A DNA stretch of 64,000 nucleotides from Puffinus mauretanicus (lineage: Eukaryota > Chordata > Aves > Procellariiformes > Procellariidae), in NCBI GenBank assembly GCA_023333565.1, contig JAJKFH010003354.1, positions 1 to 64,000 of the forward strand, read 5' to 3'. This document shows positions 36,178-49,700 of the stretch, in pieces (position 1 is the first letter of the stretch; each line of letters opens with the position of its first letter). Below the pieces are notes generated by a model, which did not search any database, was not told the DNA's origin, and saw only the letters and a list, made by a program, of their open reading frames with translations. The position numbers and the translations under genes are program-made.

Positions 36178-39100
36178 GTAAGTAAGGCTTTTCTACCTAT
36201 TTCTACACATGCAAATAATCAGAATAAGTAGAATTAACCTGCTTTCTTTCTGGGCACATTGCCACTTCTGAGATGACATCCCACAGCAATGGGCTTGCTG
36301 TAAAGTTGTTGATGTGCACGCATGTAAAAAGTAACCGCTAGTTGAGCTTGTTGCCGATGCTCTTTAATCTTTTCAAAATTAGCATACCAAGTGGGATTGC
36401 TTGCTTGGGTGACCCTTTTCGTTGAACAGTGTAATTTAATATTGACTCAAGTTGGGAAAAGTTTAGTTGCAGCCTGTCACAAATCGTTTATTGCTGACTG
36501 TCCATTATGCTTATTAAAAAGTCAGAAGGATACTTTATGAACTGCAAGGTAAGTTCATTCTTCGATAGAACAAGTATGTGGTCTATGGACTGCAAATTAA
36601 ATGCCTGATCTGAAGTGCTGTGCCAGTTACTAAAATCTTAGAAATTCATAGCTCATCAAGGACTGCTGGAACTTTAAAAGAGCCACTTCTCACCAGGTCA
36701 CTCACCTCTGATACTTTAATTTTGCTCTTTTTACTTTGCAGTCTAACAGTTCATCTTCTTAGTTTTGCCAGAATTAAATAATACGATGTTTTTCTTGGTT
36801 CACGTCAATCTTCCACCTCTGCTTTTTCCTTGCAGGGTTTTCCTTTTTTGTCAGACATGTCCTTTCCTATTCGGTACTAGCACCTTTAGAGAGCATTTCC
36901 CTCCTTGGCTCTGTCTGAATTACCCACTATCATGAGTCACTTAGGCAACAGGGCACATTTCTCCAGCGTTAAAAACAAACAATAATAAAAAGTAGTTGGA
37001 ATCTGATCCCCAGACGAAGGAATATTCTGACTACTGTCTTGGTAGCTGAGAAATGTGGTTATTTGTGACTTCTCAGGAGTTAAAAATGCAGAAGGAAAGT
37101 GTGTAAATTCCTCCAAATTTAGATTTCTGATGTCATGACACTAGATATTGCAATAATCTTGAGAAAAGCACCTGTTGTGAGGACATATTAAAATTTGTTA
37201 CGTTTCTTCAGAACTTTCCTTGAAAAAAGGGTTAAATACGTTGTACGCTCTTCATTTATTGCTAGATGCCAGTAATTAAATGGATAATTTCATAAGCATG
37301 TTTTGTTTCAACCCCTTTGTCTTCTAAAATGGAAGAAATGTGCTAAAAATAAATTTGCTAGAGCATAATTTATGGTTTTCAGCCATTTTATTATGAGAAA
37401 AGATGGACAATGGTTAAGATGCTATATGCTATTCAAGATATGACCACTATGATATGGACTTCAATCTCTTCATCTTTAATGAATTTACAGGCTTCCTTCA
37501 AGCACAGAGGGGGGTGGTGATGCTCTTATTTTTATTGATGAGGTACTTCACATTGATTTAGAAACTGGTGAAAATACTTCTTTCTTTCTATTTGCCTTCC
37601 TGCTTGATTTTTCCCATTTTTTTTTGCCATCCGAGTCAAACATGAGTGCTGTGCTTTAAATAGCACTTCTCACAAACACTTCACTTTCATTACCAGCTTG
37701 CAAGGTAGGCAGTAGAAATAATTTGCTTCATAAAAAATAATTGCATCAAGATTAAGGTATCTGCGTACAATATATTTTTCATGCCAACCATCTGCAACAT
37801 CTTAACTTCCTCGTGTTGAGTAGTTCATCAATGACTGCACGAAGAGAAAGAAAATACTTGGTGACCCAGCTTACCCTTTTCTCACTGCAGAATGGGGTGA
37901 GTTCAGGTGTAGGTGCAGACTGTAGAAACTTTTAAAATGTGATTTTTACCCACCTTAATAATCGACAGAGTAAATATTTAGCATGAGTCCTTGCTCTCTT
38001 AGTTTTAACTCGTGATCCTCAACTTCGGCATGTTGAGGATGGAATGCAGCGTATCTGGGATGACCATAGGACTGGATTTCATTTGGTGATAATGATTCCC
38101 TGCAGGGAATTCTGTTCCTGATGGGAGTTGATAGCCATGACCTGTCCTACCAGCAAACTGGCTTACCCGTTGGCTCCTGTTAAAATTGGCTGTACGATGC
38201 TGGCTGTGGTTGTAAAATGCTGAACATGGTGGATTTGCTAAAATACTGACGTTTGCAGTAATTTCTAGCACATCATCTTATGTGTGCATTCCTTGTTGGT
38301 CAGATCTTTGTCGCCCTCTTCTAGGCGTTATTGTATTAAGTGTCAAGCTCTCGAGGATGTAATTGCTGCAGAGGTGTGAAGTTTTCACTTGCTTTATTTT
38401 CCATTTGTTGTCAAGGTTCTTTATGGCCTGCCTCAATCATCTTTCATCGATGTCGCTTGTACAGGCTTAAAATGAATCTGTTTTGAATTCAAAATGATCA
38501 ATATTTTATTTAGAAGGGTGGAGGGTTTTTTTTGTTATTTTTATCAAGTTCACATAAATATGTTGACAGAGAAGTTTTAGCACTGTATGGGCCAGCTGAT
38601 TTTATTAGAAAGCTGGCTGATTCTAAAAGTATTAAGCTAACTGGATCACTGAGAAACCAGACACTGGTGTGATGATTTAAAGCCTGAACATCGCATTAAG
38701 TGATGGCTTTAAAATGTAATTCAGCGCAGTAATGTTAGGTGGAGAGTTGTAACTGGAGCATTCATATTCATCAGTCTGAATTTCTCTTTTTTTGTACTGC
38801 TGATATGAAAAGTGCCATTGTCTATCACATCAGAGAGTTGCACAATCACAGCGCTAAGTTTACTGGTTATAATAGCCTTTTTTTGGATCCTTTTTTATTT
38901 AGAAACTGAGGTTGAGCTTGGCTCCAGATCCTTTTGAAGAAGACAGAGTCAGCAGGCTTCCAGGGGGCTGTAAATTAACCTCCTTTATCTCCAGTAATGA
39001 AAGTTTGTTTAGAGAAATTCTTAACTTACAACCATGGAGAGAGTAAGGGCAAATACATGGGAATGGTTTTCAAAGTCTTCCTTCACTCTAATTCGTTTAG

Positions 39101-42100
39101 AGCAATGAGCCAGCGTTGGGAAGTGAGATGTTACACCGTTTGGAGTGTGGGTCCCTCATTTCCACTAGGACAATTGAGACGCACCAAGCCCCAGATTAAT
39201 TACCAGGACTTAATGACACCACCACACACGTAATAAATGAATACTGAATTTTTGGAAGACAAGTGGGTATTCTAGCGGAGATGATTCCTGGGAATAGATT
39301 TTACTGACTACATACGAAAACTAATTGCACTTACAAATTGAAGAGGAATACACATCTGATTTTCCTTAATTACATATTGCGGGAGGTGTCAAAGTATAAA
39401 AGTTACCAAAAGAGTCCAGTTGCTTTCTTCATCCTTCGCTGCTAACCAGCATCTGCTTGGATCGTGAAGGCGCTGGTGTTACTGGTCTGTGGACTAACGT
39501 CTCCCGTTGGAGGAAGGAAACGTGCGGGACCAATATCGAAGCCCTTCCGTTGTGGAATATTGAACAGCCTGAGTGATGTCTGTTGTAACATTTGTTTGGT
39601 GGGGATTTTTTTTTTTGTTTGTTTATTTGTTTCAGCTGGCATTTGAAAGGCACTTGGCTCTTCAGGGTAATAATCATTTTACATATGCTTTATAGAGTAT
39701 GTTTATTACCAGACAATTGAAGAACAGATGTCTGCAGTCTTGAGGCTTAAGGGGGAGGGACAGGAGGGACCGGAGATGGAGGGGATGATGGCGTTTTGAA
39801 TCGTGAAAGCACCGCTGATGCTAACTCAGTTGAACGTTGTTTGGATACCGGGTATTAAGGCCGCAAGGGTATCCATTTATTAATATCAGCCACACTTCAT
39901 TAAGGTCAAGCAGCAATTAAAAGGGTTGCAAGATGGAAGAGAAAGCAAAGTGTTCATTGATTTGGAAGAAGCAGTCGCTTCTAAGCAAGATCGTGTCCTT
40001 GTGAAGGAGTGGACGAGAGAGGCTCCACTGACTTGGCACCCTCACCTCCCTGTCGAGTGGGCAGTGCCTGTCCTGGGGGATCTCCCCTTGGTCAGATGGG
40101 AAGAACTGCAACGAGTCAGTGGTATTCTGGTCACTGCCTTTGATTTCAAAGTCTGGAGAGTAAGAAAGTGAAAAACAAAGTGTTGATTTATTAGAGTAGC
40201 CAAAAAAAAAAGGGAAGAAGGAAAGGCAAAATTACTGATTTGACTCTGCTGATGTTGATTGAGATGCAAAGACTGAAGTTTAGCGCTCGGGTGTGTGCGT
40301 GGTCCAAGGCGTTGGAAAGTTTGCTAGTTCTTGGTATTTCAGATCGGTCGGAGTAGGGGGAAAAGAGCAGGTAACAATTTGACATTTTAATTTAACATTT
40401 AAGTTATTATGTTCATTTATACTGGTCCCCATCATTTAAAGCAGTAGCTTTTTACTTGATAGCATTTTTGGAATTTCCTGTTTCTTCCTCCTATGTTAAT
40501 GGTAATAAAAGAATGATTGCTCTTTTAATAAATAAAATAAATGCTTTAGGGAATAATCAAGGAGGATAGTAATTTACTTTTGCTGCCTGTTGATATCAGC
40601 ATGTTCCTCACCAACTGGTGGCAATCAGCTCTGAACTGCTGAAGGTCAAATTTCAGACTCCGCTAGTAACCTGTCCTTGGGAGGGAGGTGCACAGCCTAC
40701 AGAATATGTACATACACGCAGGGTACATATGTATTAGCAGTGATGTTTTAGCTTTCCATGCTTAGGGAATAATCGTGTCAAGCTTCTATTTAATTCAGGA
40801 TATGTCAAGATAAAAGGTACTGTATGTAGAATTAAAATCCTCTGTTTATTTTGAAAATGTTGGGAGGGGATGGCAAAGTTGTCATCAGTTCCTATGGGGC
40901 ATTGAAGACCTTTGGTCTTTACGAACATCAACTGCTGCTGCAGCTGAGCAGCGTTCATAACTACATAACTGTAATAGATACAAAGCTATGTATATAACTA
41001 AGAACCCGTGTGTACCTTGCTGATAATCCCTTTTATTAGTATATTTGTACAGCTATAATAATAAACAACTAATTTGATTTTAAAATATGCTGTAATATCT
41101 TGTAGTTGTGTACTATAAAATTAATATTTGATAATATGGGGAATGTGTTATTTGGGAAGCAAAAGGAGTGTGAAAATCAGGTTAGTTTGTTAGTTACATT
41201 TAGTATGTTTAGACTATGTTAAATGATACCAAGTATGTTAAGAAAAATATGTGGTATTTTATCAGTCTAAGGGGTATATATTATTATTGAAGTAGATGGA
41301 AAATGTCTAATAATCCTAGGGCACAGATAGTGCTAAATAGTGAGAGCTGATGTCTTTAGCTTTTTGAAATCAAACCTAAATACTTGATTTTAGAGAAATC
41401 GATAAAACCTCCTCAAGCTGGGAGAGGGAACTGACAACACTGACTGCCTGAAATTTGTATTCCAGATTGAATAATGTTCAGAGGATAAGGGGTTAAGTAA
41501 AAAAAAAAAGTCTGAGATGCTGTTATGTACACAGGAAAACATTATTTGCCAACTTTTAAAGTCAGTGACCCCTTAAAAATCTAACCATCCAGATTTCATG
41601 AATACTATTTTTTTTAAGTCTTACATGCAGACATATCCCTTATCTTCAAAGAGAGGGAAAAAATATCACTTCGTTAATCTAAATCTCGCTTCTGCAAGGT
41701 AGGCAGTATCTTCCCCTTAGAGAGGGAGGCTGTGGAGGCAGGGAGGGGGTGCCTCTCGGCAGGCTCGGCGGTGCGGCCACGCAGAGGGGGCTCAGGCCGG
41801 GAGCTCTCGACTCCTGCTTCTCATTACGGTACCGGTAGTCACCGCGATGCTTAATATTCCCATCTTTATTTTGGAATCGTTCATACTCATCCTTGAGCGT
41901 GACAGATGCTTGATGCAACTTTTCATACACTCGCTGTTTACTTCAGTTGACCTGAATCGAAATCTTAAGGGAGCAATTTGACACCCACCTACTGAATTTT
42001 TTTTCTCCCCCTGGTTTAATGAGTGTTTAGAAGACATTTAGTTGATGAGTCCCTTGCTGTTGACATTTAGTACTTTATATCTGTCAACAGCGGGAATGAA

Positions 42101-42961
42101 TGTTTCTTGCAGGCGAATCCTAACTCTTTTCTCTTTGACAAGCTCTCATAAAGTCTGCGTCGCTGAATTATAAAGGCGCATTTCAGAAGAGCTTGTTGTT
42201 GTGACACTGCTAAGGAAAGGTTTAGTTCTGACTGAGGCCATCGCAGAAACGGGACACATGCACGGGAAAGGGATGGGGAACAGCTTCACATTTTGTGCTT
42301 TTTTTCCCCCGATGCTTTATGAGAACTGACAGTCTTACTCTGTGTGTCTGATTAAAGATGACAGTTTATAAAAACCTTAAGGTAAGGCTGTTCATTTTCG
42401 ATGACAGAAAATAAAGCAATCCCCCCCCCTACCTCCCACACAAACAAAAACTCTTACATGCCAAAAAAACTCTTAATAAGTGATGCATTGATTTTATATT
42501 GTCTGTCAGAGAATGTGCTTCAGCAGATCAGTCAAGTTTTGAGTTTTCAAACATTCTTCACCCATACGGGAAATCAACAGCCTGTCAGAAATTTCACATG
42601 TCTCAGCTCCTCCTTTCCTTCGGATGACATACAACCTGAAGGAACATAGAAATTTTGACATTTGCAAGAACTTGTGCTGAATAGCTGAGAATAGTGTTAA
42701 TTCAATTCCATGATAATGAATTACTTCTAACCCGTATTATGTTCATCAAGCCAACAAAGTAGTTTTAGCTCATTTCTTTACAGAAATGCTGCTTAAGTTT
42801 AGTTCTAGTATTTAACTCATGTTCTCATGGAGCACGATTAAGATTCCTCATATTGCTGAACACTTTTATTAGAGTGTAAGCACAGATTTATGATGTCATA
42901 TGAGTTTTCAGTGACTTACTTATTCCTTTTGAATACTGCATCACAAGACCGGAGTTGTGTC
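36178..42961. other. Non-coding stretch, no gene seen
   Basis: Intron-like unique sequence. An AAG/GTAAGT donor at 36549 has only closed frames behind it. Two scraps resemble MIR-type SINE wording: about 37655-37730 (TTGCAAGGTAGGCAGTAG) and about 41685-41740 (TGCAAGGTAGGCAGTATC, then GGGAGGCTGTGGAGGCA). Neither is long enough to call. A GC-rich islet with CpGs spans about 41700-41850. C9 occurs at 42421-42429. Confidence 0.5.
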
Positions 42962-43505
42962 TTAGAATAGACCAGACTGTTTCAGTTGGAAGGGACCTAC
43001 AACAATCACCTAGTCCAACTGCCTGACCACTTCAGGACTGACCAAGAGTTAAAGCATGTTGTTAAGGGCATTGTCCAAACACTGACAGGCTTGGGGCATC
43101 GACCGCCTCTCTGGGAAGCCTGTTCCAGTGTTTGACCACCTTCTCGGTAAAGAAAGGCTTCCTAATGTCCAGTCTAAACCTCCCCCAGCACAGCTTTGAG
43201 CCATTCCCACGCGTCCTATCACTGGATCCCAGGGAGAAGAGACCAGCACCTCCCTCTCCGCTTCCCCTCCTCAGGAAGCTGTAGAGAGCCACGAGGCCGC
43301 CCCTCAGCCTCCTTTTCTCCAAACCAGACAAACCCAGTGTCCTCAGCCGCTCCTCATGGGACATTCCTTCCAGCCCTGTCACCAGCTTTGTTGTCCTTGT
43401 CTGGATGCATTCAAGTACCTTCACATCCTTCTTAAATTGTGGGGCCCAGAACTGCACGCAGTACTCAAGGTGAGGCCACACTGAACGCTAAGTGCAGCGG
43501 GAATG
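42962..43505 (-). mobile_element. CR1 LINE retrotransposon, different subfamily, 5'-truncated
   Basis: Read on the plus strand it starts with TTTCAGTTGGAAGGGACCTA and CCTAGTCCAACTGCCTGACC. The ORF2 end follows (for example CTAATGTCCAGTCTAAACCT, and GGGGCCCAGAACTGCACGCA). The 3' UTR wording (TGACCACTTCAGGACTGACC) is unlike that of the copies at 1 and 32318, so this is a second CR1 subfamily. The octamer tail is degraded at the left edge (CTTAGAATAG). The right edge fades near 43505 after a relic of the LVRPHLEYC codons. Length is about 544 bp. It is moderately diverged and non-functional. Confidence 0.95.
43049..43505 (-). pseudogene. CR1 reverse-transcriptase C-terminus, partly open
   Basis: The minus strand is open for 139 codons (43481 down to 43062) with [97 protein letters not shown] and [20 protein letters not shown]. 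These are the standard CR1 ORF2 end blocks. The final residues of the protein ([10 protein letters not shown], stop near 43049) sit in another frame, so an indel lies near 43085. Upstream of 43481 the frame is also lost. It is a relic of a mobile element, not a host gene. Confidence 0.92.
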
Positions 43506-46500
43506 GCAAGTCTGGAGATACACCAGCAAACCTTGTGTAGATCTTCTCATCTGGCTCTTTGCAAAAGAGATGGTGAGCATGGCTGGTGGATGTGGATTAA
43601 GAAGTTGGCAAAAAGTGCTGATTTCATACTGTGCAAAGAATAATCATGGGCAATTACAGTTGGAATGGAAGGAGGTTATTTTTGACTTTTCCAGCTTGTG
43701 GTAGTGTTAAACAAAGTTTTAACATGGACAGAAGCCAGCACGTCTTGTATATGGACCTGTGAATTTATTTTTAATCTAACTGGTGTTTTATTAGTCTAAT
43801 CAATATAGAACAATAAGTAGTAGTAGACTTATGGTAAAACCAATAGAGTTATAAAAATCTGGATTTATAGACCAGATTATCATATTATTACTAATTCTAG
43901 TTAATATTTTAGTTAAAAATTAAAATAGTCAAGTCTATTCTGCCCATGACACTAATTGGTAAGTGATCTCTATGTCTTCTTCTCGACCCACAAGCTTTTC
44001 CATCTTATTTTCTCCCTCCTGTCCTGTTGAAGAAGGGGGAGTGAGAGAGCAGCTGGGTGGGGGTCTGGCAGTTGGCCAAGGTCAACCCACAAGAAGCTAC
44101 TGTGGTCTTCCAGGGTCTTACAGACGCCAGCATATCTTTGGCGCTAAGAAGGAAGAGGGTAAATGTGATACAATTGTTTTAGTGGCTCTTCTCCCATACC
44201 AGGTGTGGCAAGTAGTCGGGGGAATTCCTCTTATATTTCTCACATCATGTCACCAGACCAAGTAATTGTACGTTAGAGTGTTTCTGTACCCATCAGCCTG
44301 CTAGCCAAGGCTTCTGAAAGTCAACTCCACTAGCACGTTTTCCAGGCCTAAATAATTATTTTTTTTTTAATATGAATGTGTATTTTTCCTTAAGAGAATC
44401 TGATATACCTGAAATTCTTCAGGTTTCTTTTAGCTCTGTTTCCACGTAAAACTGTGTGCGTAGCTAACATCTAGCTAACTCTACAATTTTACAAGGGTGT
44501 GCTCAGTATCTTCTGTAGGTACCCCTATGATGGCTGCAAATTTGTTTGGCAGAATTAAAAAAAAGATCTGGGGAAAAAAGAGGGTTTTTTCCCGTTAACC
44601 CACACCTCTCCCACACAAACTTGCAGGCAGCGGCAGTGACTGATTTGCTACCTGTGCTTTGCCCGGGCAGACAGATGAATTGGTTCAGATTATTGTGGCG
44701 GGGACCGGCGAGGTGAGTCAGGGCTTGTAAAATGCACAGCTTGCTTTCAAAAGAAACTTGAATCTTGTGTGAACTCAAACTGGCAATCGAACTCCAATCA
44801 GCCAACTGACTGGTGGGGTTTTGTGGACGGTTAAATGCTTCTGCACTCAGGGACAGGGCATGAAAAGGAGAGTACGAAGCTGCGTGTCTGTCGAGGTGGA
44901 CTCCAGTGAATCACAGTTTGTCTAAGCGTTATGGATGTTTATTTAAGTGTATGGACACCAGTAAATAGTTTTTGTTCCTGAAGAAAATCCAGACAGTGAC
45001 ACATCACCTGGAATTTAATTTTTGAAATGGACCTTTAGATGCAGTTGCTGTTCATGGTAGTGGCAACTTGAGATTTCCGGAGCCCAGTAGGACCAGTTAA
45101 GGCCATCGCCTTAGTTCTGTCTGTACCTTCAGATCAGTTGGTGTCTGGGTTTTTTTTAGCTGTGGAATACTAAAACAAACGTTACAAAATAGCACAAGCT
45201 AACAGCATCTCTTTTTTTCCAGTCTTTAATGTGACTTAAGAACCAATCCTTGCAATAATACTTAAAACTAACGGAGTGGTTGGTGGTACCAGGGATGCTC
45301 AGTGATGTGATAGTGCCTCTGAACACAAAAGCACTTCTTTTTATTTAGGTTTTATTTTGGCTGCCCCAGCTGATTTATCATAGGATAAAAAGACTACAGA
45401 GAAGGCAGTGTACTAGCAGTGTTGTGTTATACTGCAAAATGTACTGATGATCAGGTTCTGACTGAAGCTCTTAGTGGCTTTAGTAATTTTTGGTGACTTT
45501 TTTCAGTAAACTCATATCTCTGCAGTAACAGTAAGAAAGTGAGTGTTTTCAAGTAAAAAAAAAAAGTTTACACTCTGTAAGGTCAAATAACACTGCTAAA
45601 TAAGTGCAGATCCCTCAAAAATTGTCTGTTCCTTGATTTTGGGATACCCAAATTGATAATTTTTAGTCCTAAGCCAGGTTCAATGGACATGAGACGTAAT
45701 CGTTCTGAATGCAAAGAAAAATTGGAGACCTTCTAGAAATAACACTAAGTACAACAAGAAGAGAGCAATATTGGGAAGTGTCAGATTTGGTTCTCTTCTA
45801 ATAGGTCTCCAGAGCTCTCAGAAGAAAGTCACCATTCTGCTGCTTTTGGAGGAGGATGAGTGACGACCGTGGAGAGCCGTGGTCAATGGCCAGACGGTGG
45901 ACAGATCACAGCACAGAAAATCAAAACTGCTACACGGAGTAGGAAAATTTAAATGCTCTGAAGTTTTATAATGGTACAGGGAGGAACTAAAACCATCCTC
46001 TTTCGCTACATCCTTAGGAAAGGTGGAGACAAGTCTTCAGTCTAGAATCATTCTTCATTTTATTTTACAGGGCTGTGCAGTTTATCACTGCAATCCATTC
46101 CTAATTGTGAGTGTCATCCCTCTTGATACATACCGAGTAATTGATTTTAATAAAAATGGGTCTTGCAGTTCACTCTGAAAATCAGAATGGGCCTGCACCA
46201 CGTGTAAATCGTTAATCTGAACTGAAAGCAAATTGTTGTTAAAAAGTAATAAAAGTTAATTAATTGCAAGGAATCTCTAGATTGCTAGTTGCTATCTTTT
46301 CTTAACGTTGGCATTTCTCTCTCTCTCCTTTGCCTGGCTCCTAAATTATTGTTTCATCTCTTTCCCAGGCAGCGTTCTTCCTAGTTCTTTAAGTATTTGG
46401 GAGTATTTTCTGCTTCCCATTCATCCGGGTCAAACTTTCTTCTCTGTAAGAGGTGCCAAACTTGTTGCTATATGATCTGCTGATAAAACAACTCGTCCAA

Positions 46501-46529
46501 CCTCTGCTCATCTGCCTTTTTCCCCAAAG
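43506..46529. other. Non-coding stretch with two splice-flanked micro-frames
   Basis: No gene can be called. A 42-bp segment at 44671-44712 lies between a TTTGCCCGGGCAG-type acceptor and a strong GAG/GTGAGT donor. A 36-bp segment at 46071-46106 lies between a strong TTTTATTTTACAG acceptor and ATT/GTGAGTG. Both are open but far too short to be persuasive. From 43780 to 43940 the sequence is notably AT-rich. Confidence 0.5.
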
Positions 46530-46725
46530 TCCCCGCCACTGGTGTGTGTCTGGTCACACAAGAGGTGCATCTTTTCCACTTATGTGAAGCGCACATTTTT
46601 CGTTGTCTGATGGAAGGAGATCTGCCATGTGCATCCTTCAGGAGCCTCCTAAAGAAAATGTTTGGCACCTCTTCCATATTAAAAAAACAAATAGAAGTTG
46701 TCAAGGACGGAGAAGTATTGTTCAA
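46530..46725 (+). CDS. Weak candidate internal exon, family not recognised
   Basis: A 196-bp frame follows a strong acceptor (GCCTTTTTCCCCAAAG) and ends at a plausible donor (TTCAA/GTAAGC). It starts in phase 1 (two bases, TC), gives 64 codons and ends in phase 2 (AA). The peptide contains TGVCLVTQEVHLFHLCEAHI, FRCLMEGDLPCASFRSLLKK and MFGTSSILKKQIEVVKDGEV. I recognise no family or motif. The minus strand is also open for 101 codons across the same bases (46468-46773), which warns that low stop-codon density, not coding, may explain the opening. It is included because a 196-bp open frame between good splice sites is less likely by chance than the shorter ones. Confidence 0.2.
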
Positions 46726-49700
46726 GTAAGCAGAATGGGTACTTATTATCAGTTTTAGATACGCCCAGGCCAATAGTTAAGTGTTTTTTCCTGGTTAGTT
46801 TGATGAAAGGCAGTAATGGATTTAATTGTTGGTTGTCATTTGTAATGTAGTATAGGCAGTATTAGAGTTATTCTGATAATGTGTTGTAATTACCTACCAT
46901 CAAGCGTTTTACAATGTTAAAAATATGATCTTTGAAGTAATGCAGCTAAGTTCTTTGAATTGAAGGCAATAGCTATTGAGAGTACAATATCATTTAAAAA
47001 TGTCGATCAAATCAGTTAGATAAACAAAATGAAGGTGGTGAGTTTTTTTCCATAAATTCTTCCTGTGCCCTTAAACCTTCCCGAAAGCTTGGCAGAATAA
47101 GCAACATGCCTGGAGGGCTGATAAATAAAAGCTATTTCAGAGTTCCCTGCACACATGCCTGGTTTGAAAAGTATTGTGCGTCTTGCATAAAGCGCTATCC
47201 AGAAAGCCTCTTTGTGTTCAAACCCGAAGGGATTACTATTCATTTTGGCTTTGCTATAGTAGGAGAGAAAAACTCTCTTAGGTAGTGTTGCCCCTAATTC
47301 TGCGTGAGAAATGATCGTGCTGAATGGTAGATGGGACAAAGTTTTTTAAAAAGGCAGAGGTTTCAATTTGCATTGACCTTATCTACGCGCACAAATGAAT
47401 CAACAGATGCAAATGAAGCAGGGGAGGCTGAACTACCAAATTTGTATGCTTAGTTGCTTTGGTCGTGTGCCTAGTCTGGGAAAGAAAGGGGGAGGGAGAG
47501 GAAAAAAAATCTGAAGTCTAATAAATAGAAGTGTGGCTCCCAATGACCTTTACCTACTGTTATAATTTTGATGTAGAACAACCAAATTCCTGAAGATCGT
47601 TTAATCGGCAAAGTTGAATTTTGATGAAACCACGTGCCACAGTCCCATTACTGCTGTGGAAATTAAATATAATTCATAGCAATATTCTCGATTCATAAGG
47701 ATTAATACCAATGAACTGTCACCTTTTCATATTCTTTCAACCCTCGGTGTCGCAAAGCCTGATATAAGATAGAAGTATCCCACGTTGATAAGTCAAACTC
47801 CACACCCATTCAGATACGAAATTTATTTGGGTAACAATAAGATGAATTAAAACATCATGTATATATCCTATATTTTTAGCCTCAATTTTTGATTAAGAGG
47901 TTTAAATTGATTGCATCTTTTTTTTTTTCTGCGGGGTAGCGCATGTACATGTGTAGTCTCATGATGGGACACATATCATTGCAAACCCTCTAAAATCATG
48001 ACCCAGAATTTCCCCTGGCCCATGGCATTTAAGACATGATTGTTCCTCTAATTTGTTGGCATCATCTGTTGCCAAAAAGAAAGATGAAAAGACCAATGGT
48101 GTGACAATAGTGACATTTTTCTTCTTCCAAAAAGAAGATTAAATAAAATCTTTCTTATAATTCTTTCACATTCCTGAAGCTCAGGTAGATCTTGTCGGAG
48201 ACATGTCTTGCGTTCAGGTGGCCTGCTGAATTTTAAAGGCAATTTCAAATATGTTGTTTTCCTCTCCTTTTCATACAAAATCAAAGTGAGATAACAGAGG
48301 CTGACAGTAGATTTTTGCAGAGCTTAATAGGCGTAAATCTCTCTCCGGATGGAATTAGCATCAGGCATGAAGAGCCTGGCTCGGGGAGAAGATGATGTCA
48401 GTGTGCTAACGGGCATTTTCTAAGACTTCCCTGTGTTTGGTGGCAAGTCCCAGCAGCTCAACACAGAAAAAAAGTCAAATTGTCAAAATTCATTAGTGGT
48501 TGTCACTTCATAAACCTTCAGACTGGAGTTCCCCCTTTGGAATTTCAGTGGAATGATTTTTTTTTTCTTCTTCTTCAAGTAAGTAGGACAATCAGATGTT
48601 GTACAAAACTGCTGGGATTTAACCCATTCATAGCTTTTTGGTTATGGCTGCAAAGAAATGGTGAATTTAGGAATCTGAGGATCAGTTCCATGCTCTGCCA
48701 GAACCTTTGCTACTTCTAGCAGGTCTTTTTATACTCAAATCTCCAAGGATACATTTTGAAGCCTGTTTTCATCAGAGATGCAGGCCTTTGGGTGTGGGTA
48801 GATAAGCTTTGCTGAAACTTGTTGATTTAGGACGTACCAACTTCAGTACATCAGACCATTTGATTCATTGCATTTCTGCATTGTTTCACCTCTGTTTTTT
48901 TTTTTCAAGTAGTCTCCAAACACTGTTATTTTAGTGAAGTAGTATTTTAAATGAATTGCCTAAGAAAGAACTGTAGTTGCCCTATTTCCATTGTTCTTTG
49001 TACGTTCTTTGTAAGAAACAAGTCAGCGCTAAATGATGCTATTTGCCTCTGTTTATAAATGAGCACCGTTTCCACGGGTTTATTTCTTAGTTTCTAATTA
49101 GGAACTTCTTGATTGTTAATCGGGGCAATTTGACAAAGGAAAAAGGAGACTGATGAAGTAGGAGGTTAATAAGCTAATATCTTGTAGTATAGGGTTTGTC
49201 AGGAGGTCTCTCAACCAGCACTGTCCAGCTAGGAATCCTTCATCACTTGTTGTCTCCTAGGGCATGAGAATTTGGCCTAGCCTTAAAGACTTCTTCTGCA
49301 CAGCAGTGTCAACAAGTGCATTTTCCTTACCCCTCCGATTTAGCCATTCTAGTAAAATCGCTCCAGAGCCATGGTCCTGGCTTCTTCTGCTCAAGGTCCA
49401 TGTTGAAGCTTCGCTGCAATAGCGCTTTAATTCCCTCTCCACTGGGATGTTCGCTGCTTCAACATAACCACTGAAGCAGAAGTCCGAGAGGGGGATTTTT
49501 AAAATATATTCCTTTCCTCTTCCTTTCTCCATGAGAGGTGGATTTTGGGAGCCTTATTTAAAAATTTTTTTCCCAGATTTTCATATACAAAGTGGTGTGC
49601 TACCCAAGGGTGTTGAAACTGTGGTTCATAGGGAGTTATTTTTATAGATGATTTTTTGCACACAGTTGTACAGAAATAGAAAGGTTTTGGTTTAGTTTAT

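Noticed and set aside
37655..37730. Possible MIR fragment around TTGCAAGGTAGGCAGTAG
   Set aside because: Only one landmark phrase fits. Not enough to assign a SINE family.
46468..46773. 101-codon minus-strand ORF
   Set aside because: It overlaps the plus-strand candidate exon and has no minus-strand splice or start context. Taken as a shadow or chance.
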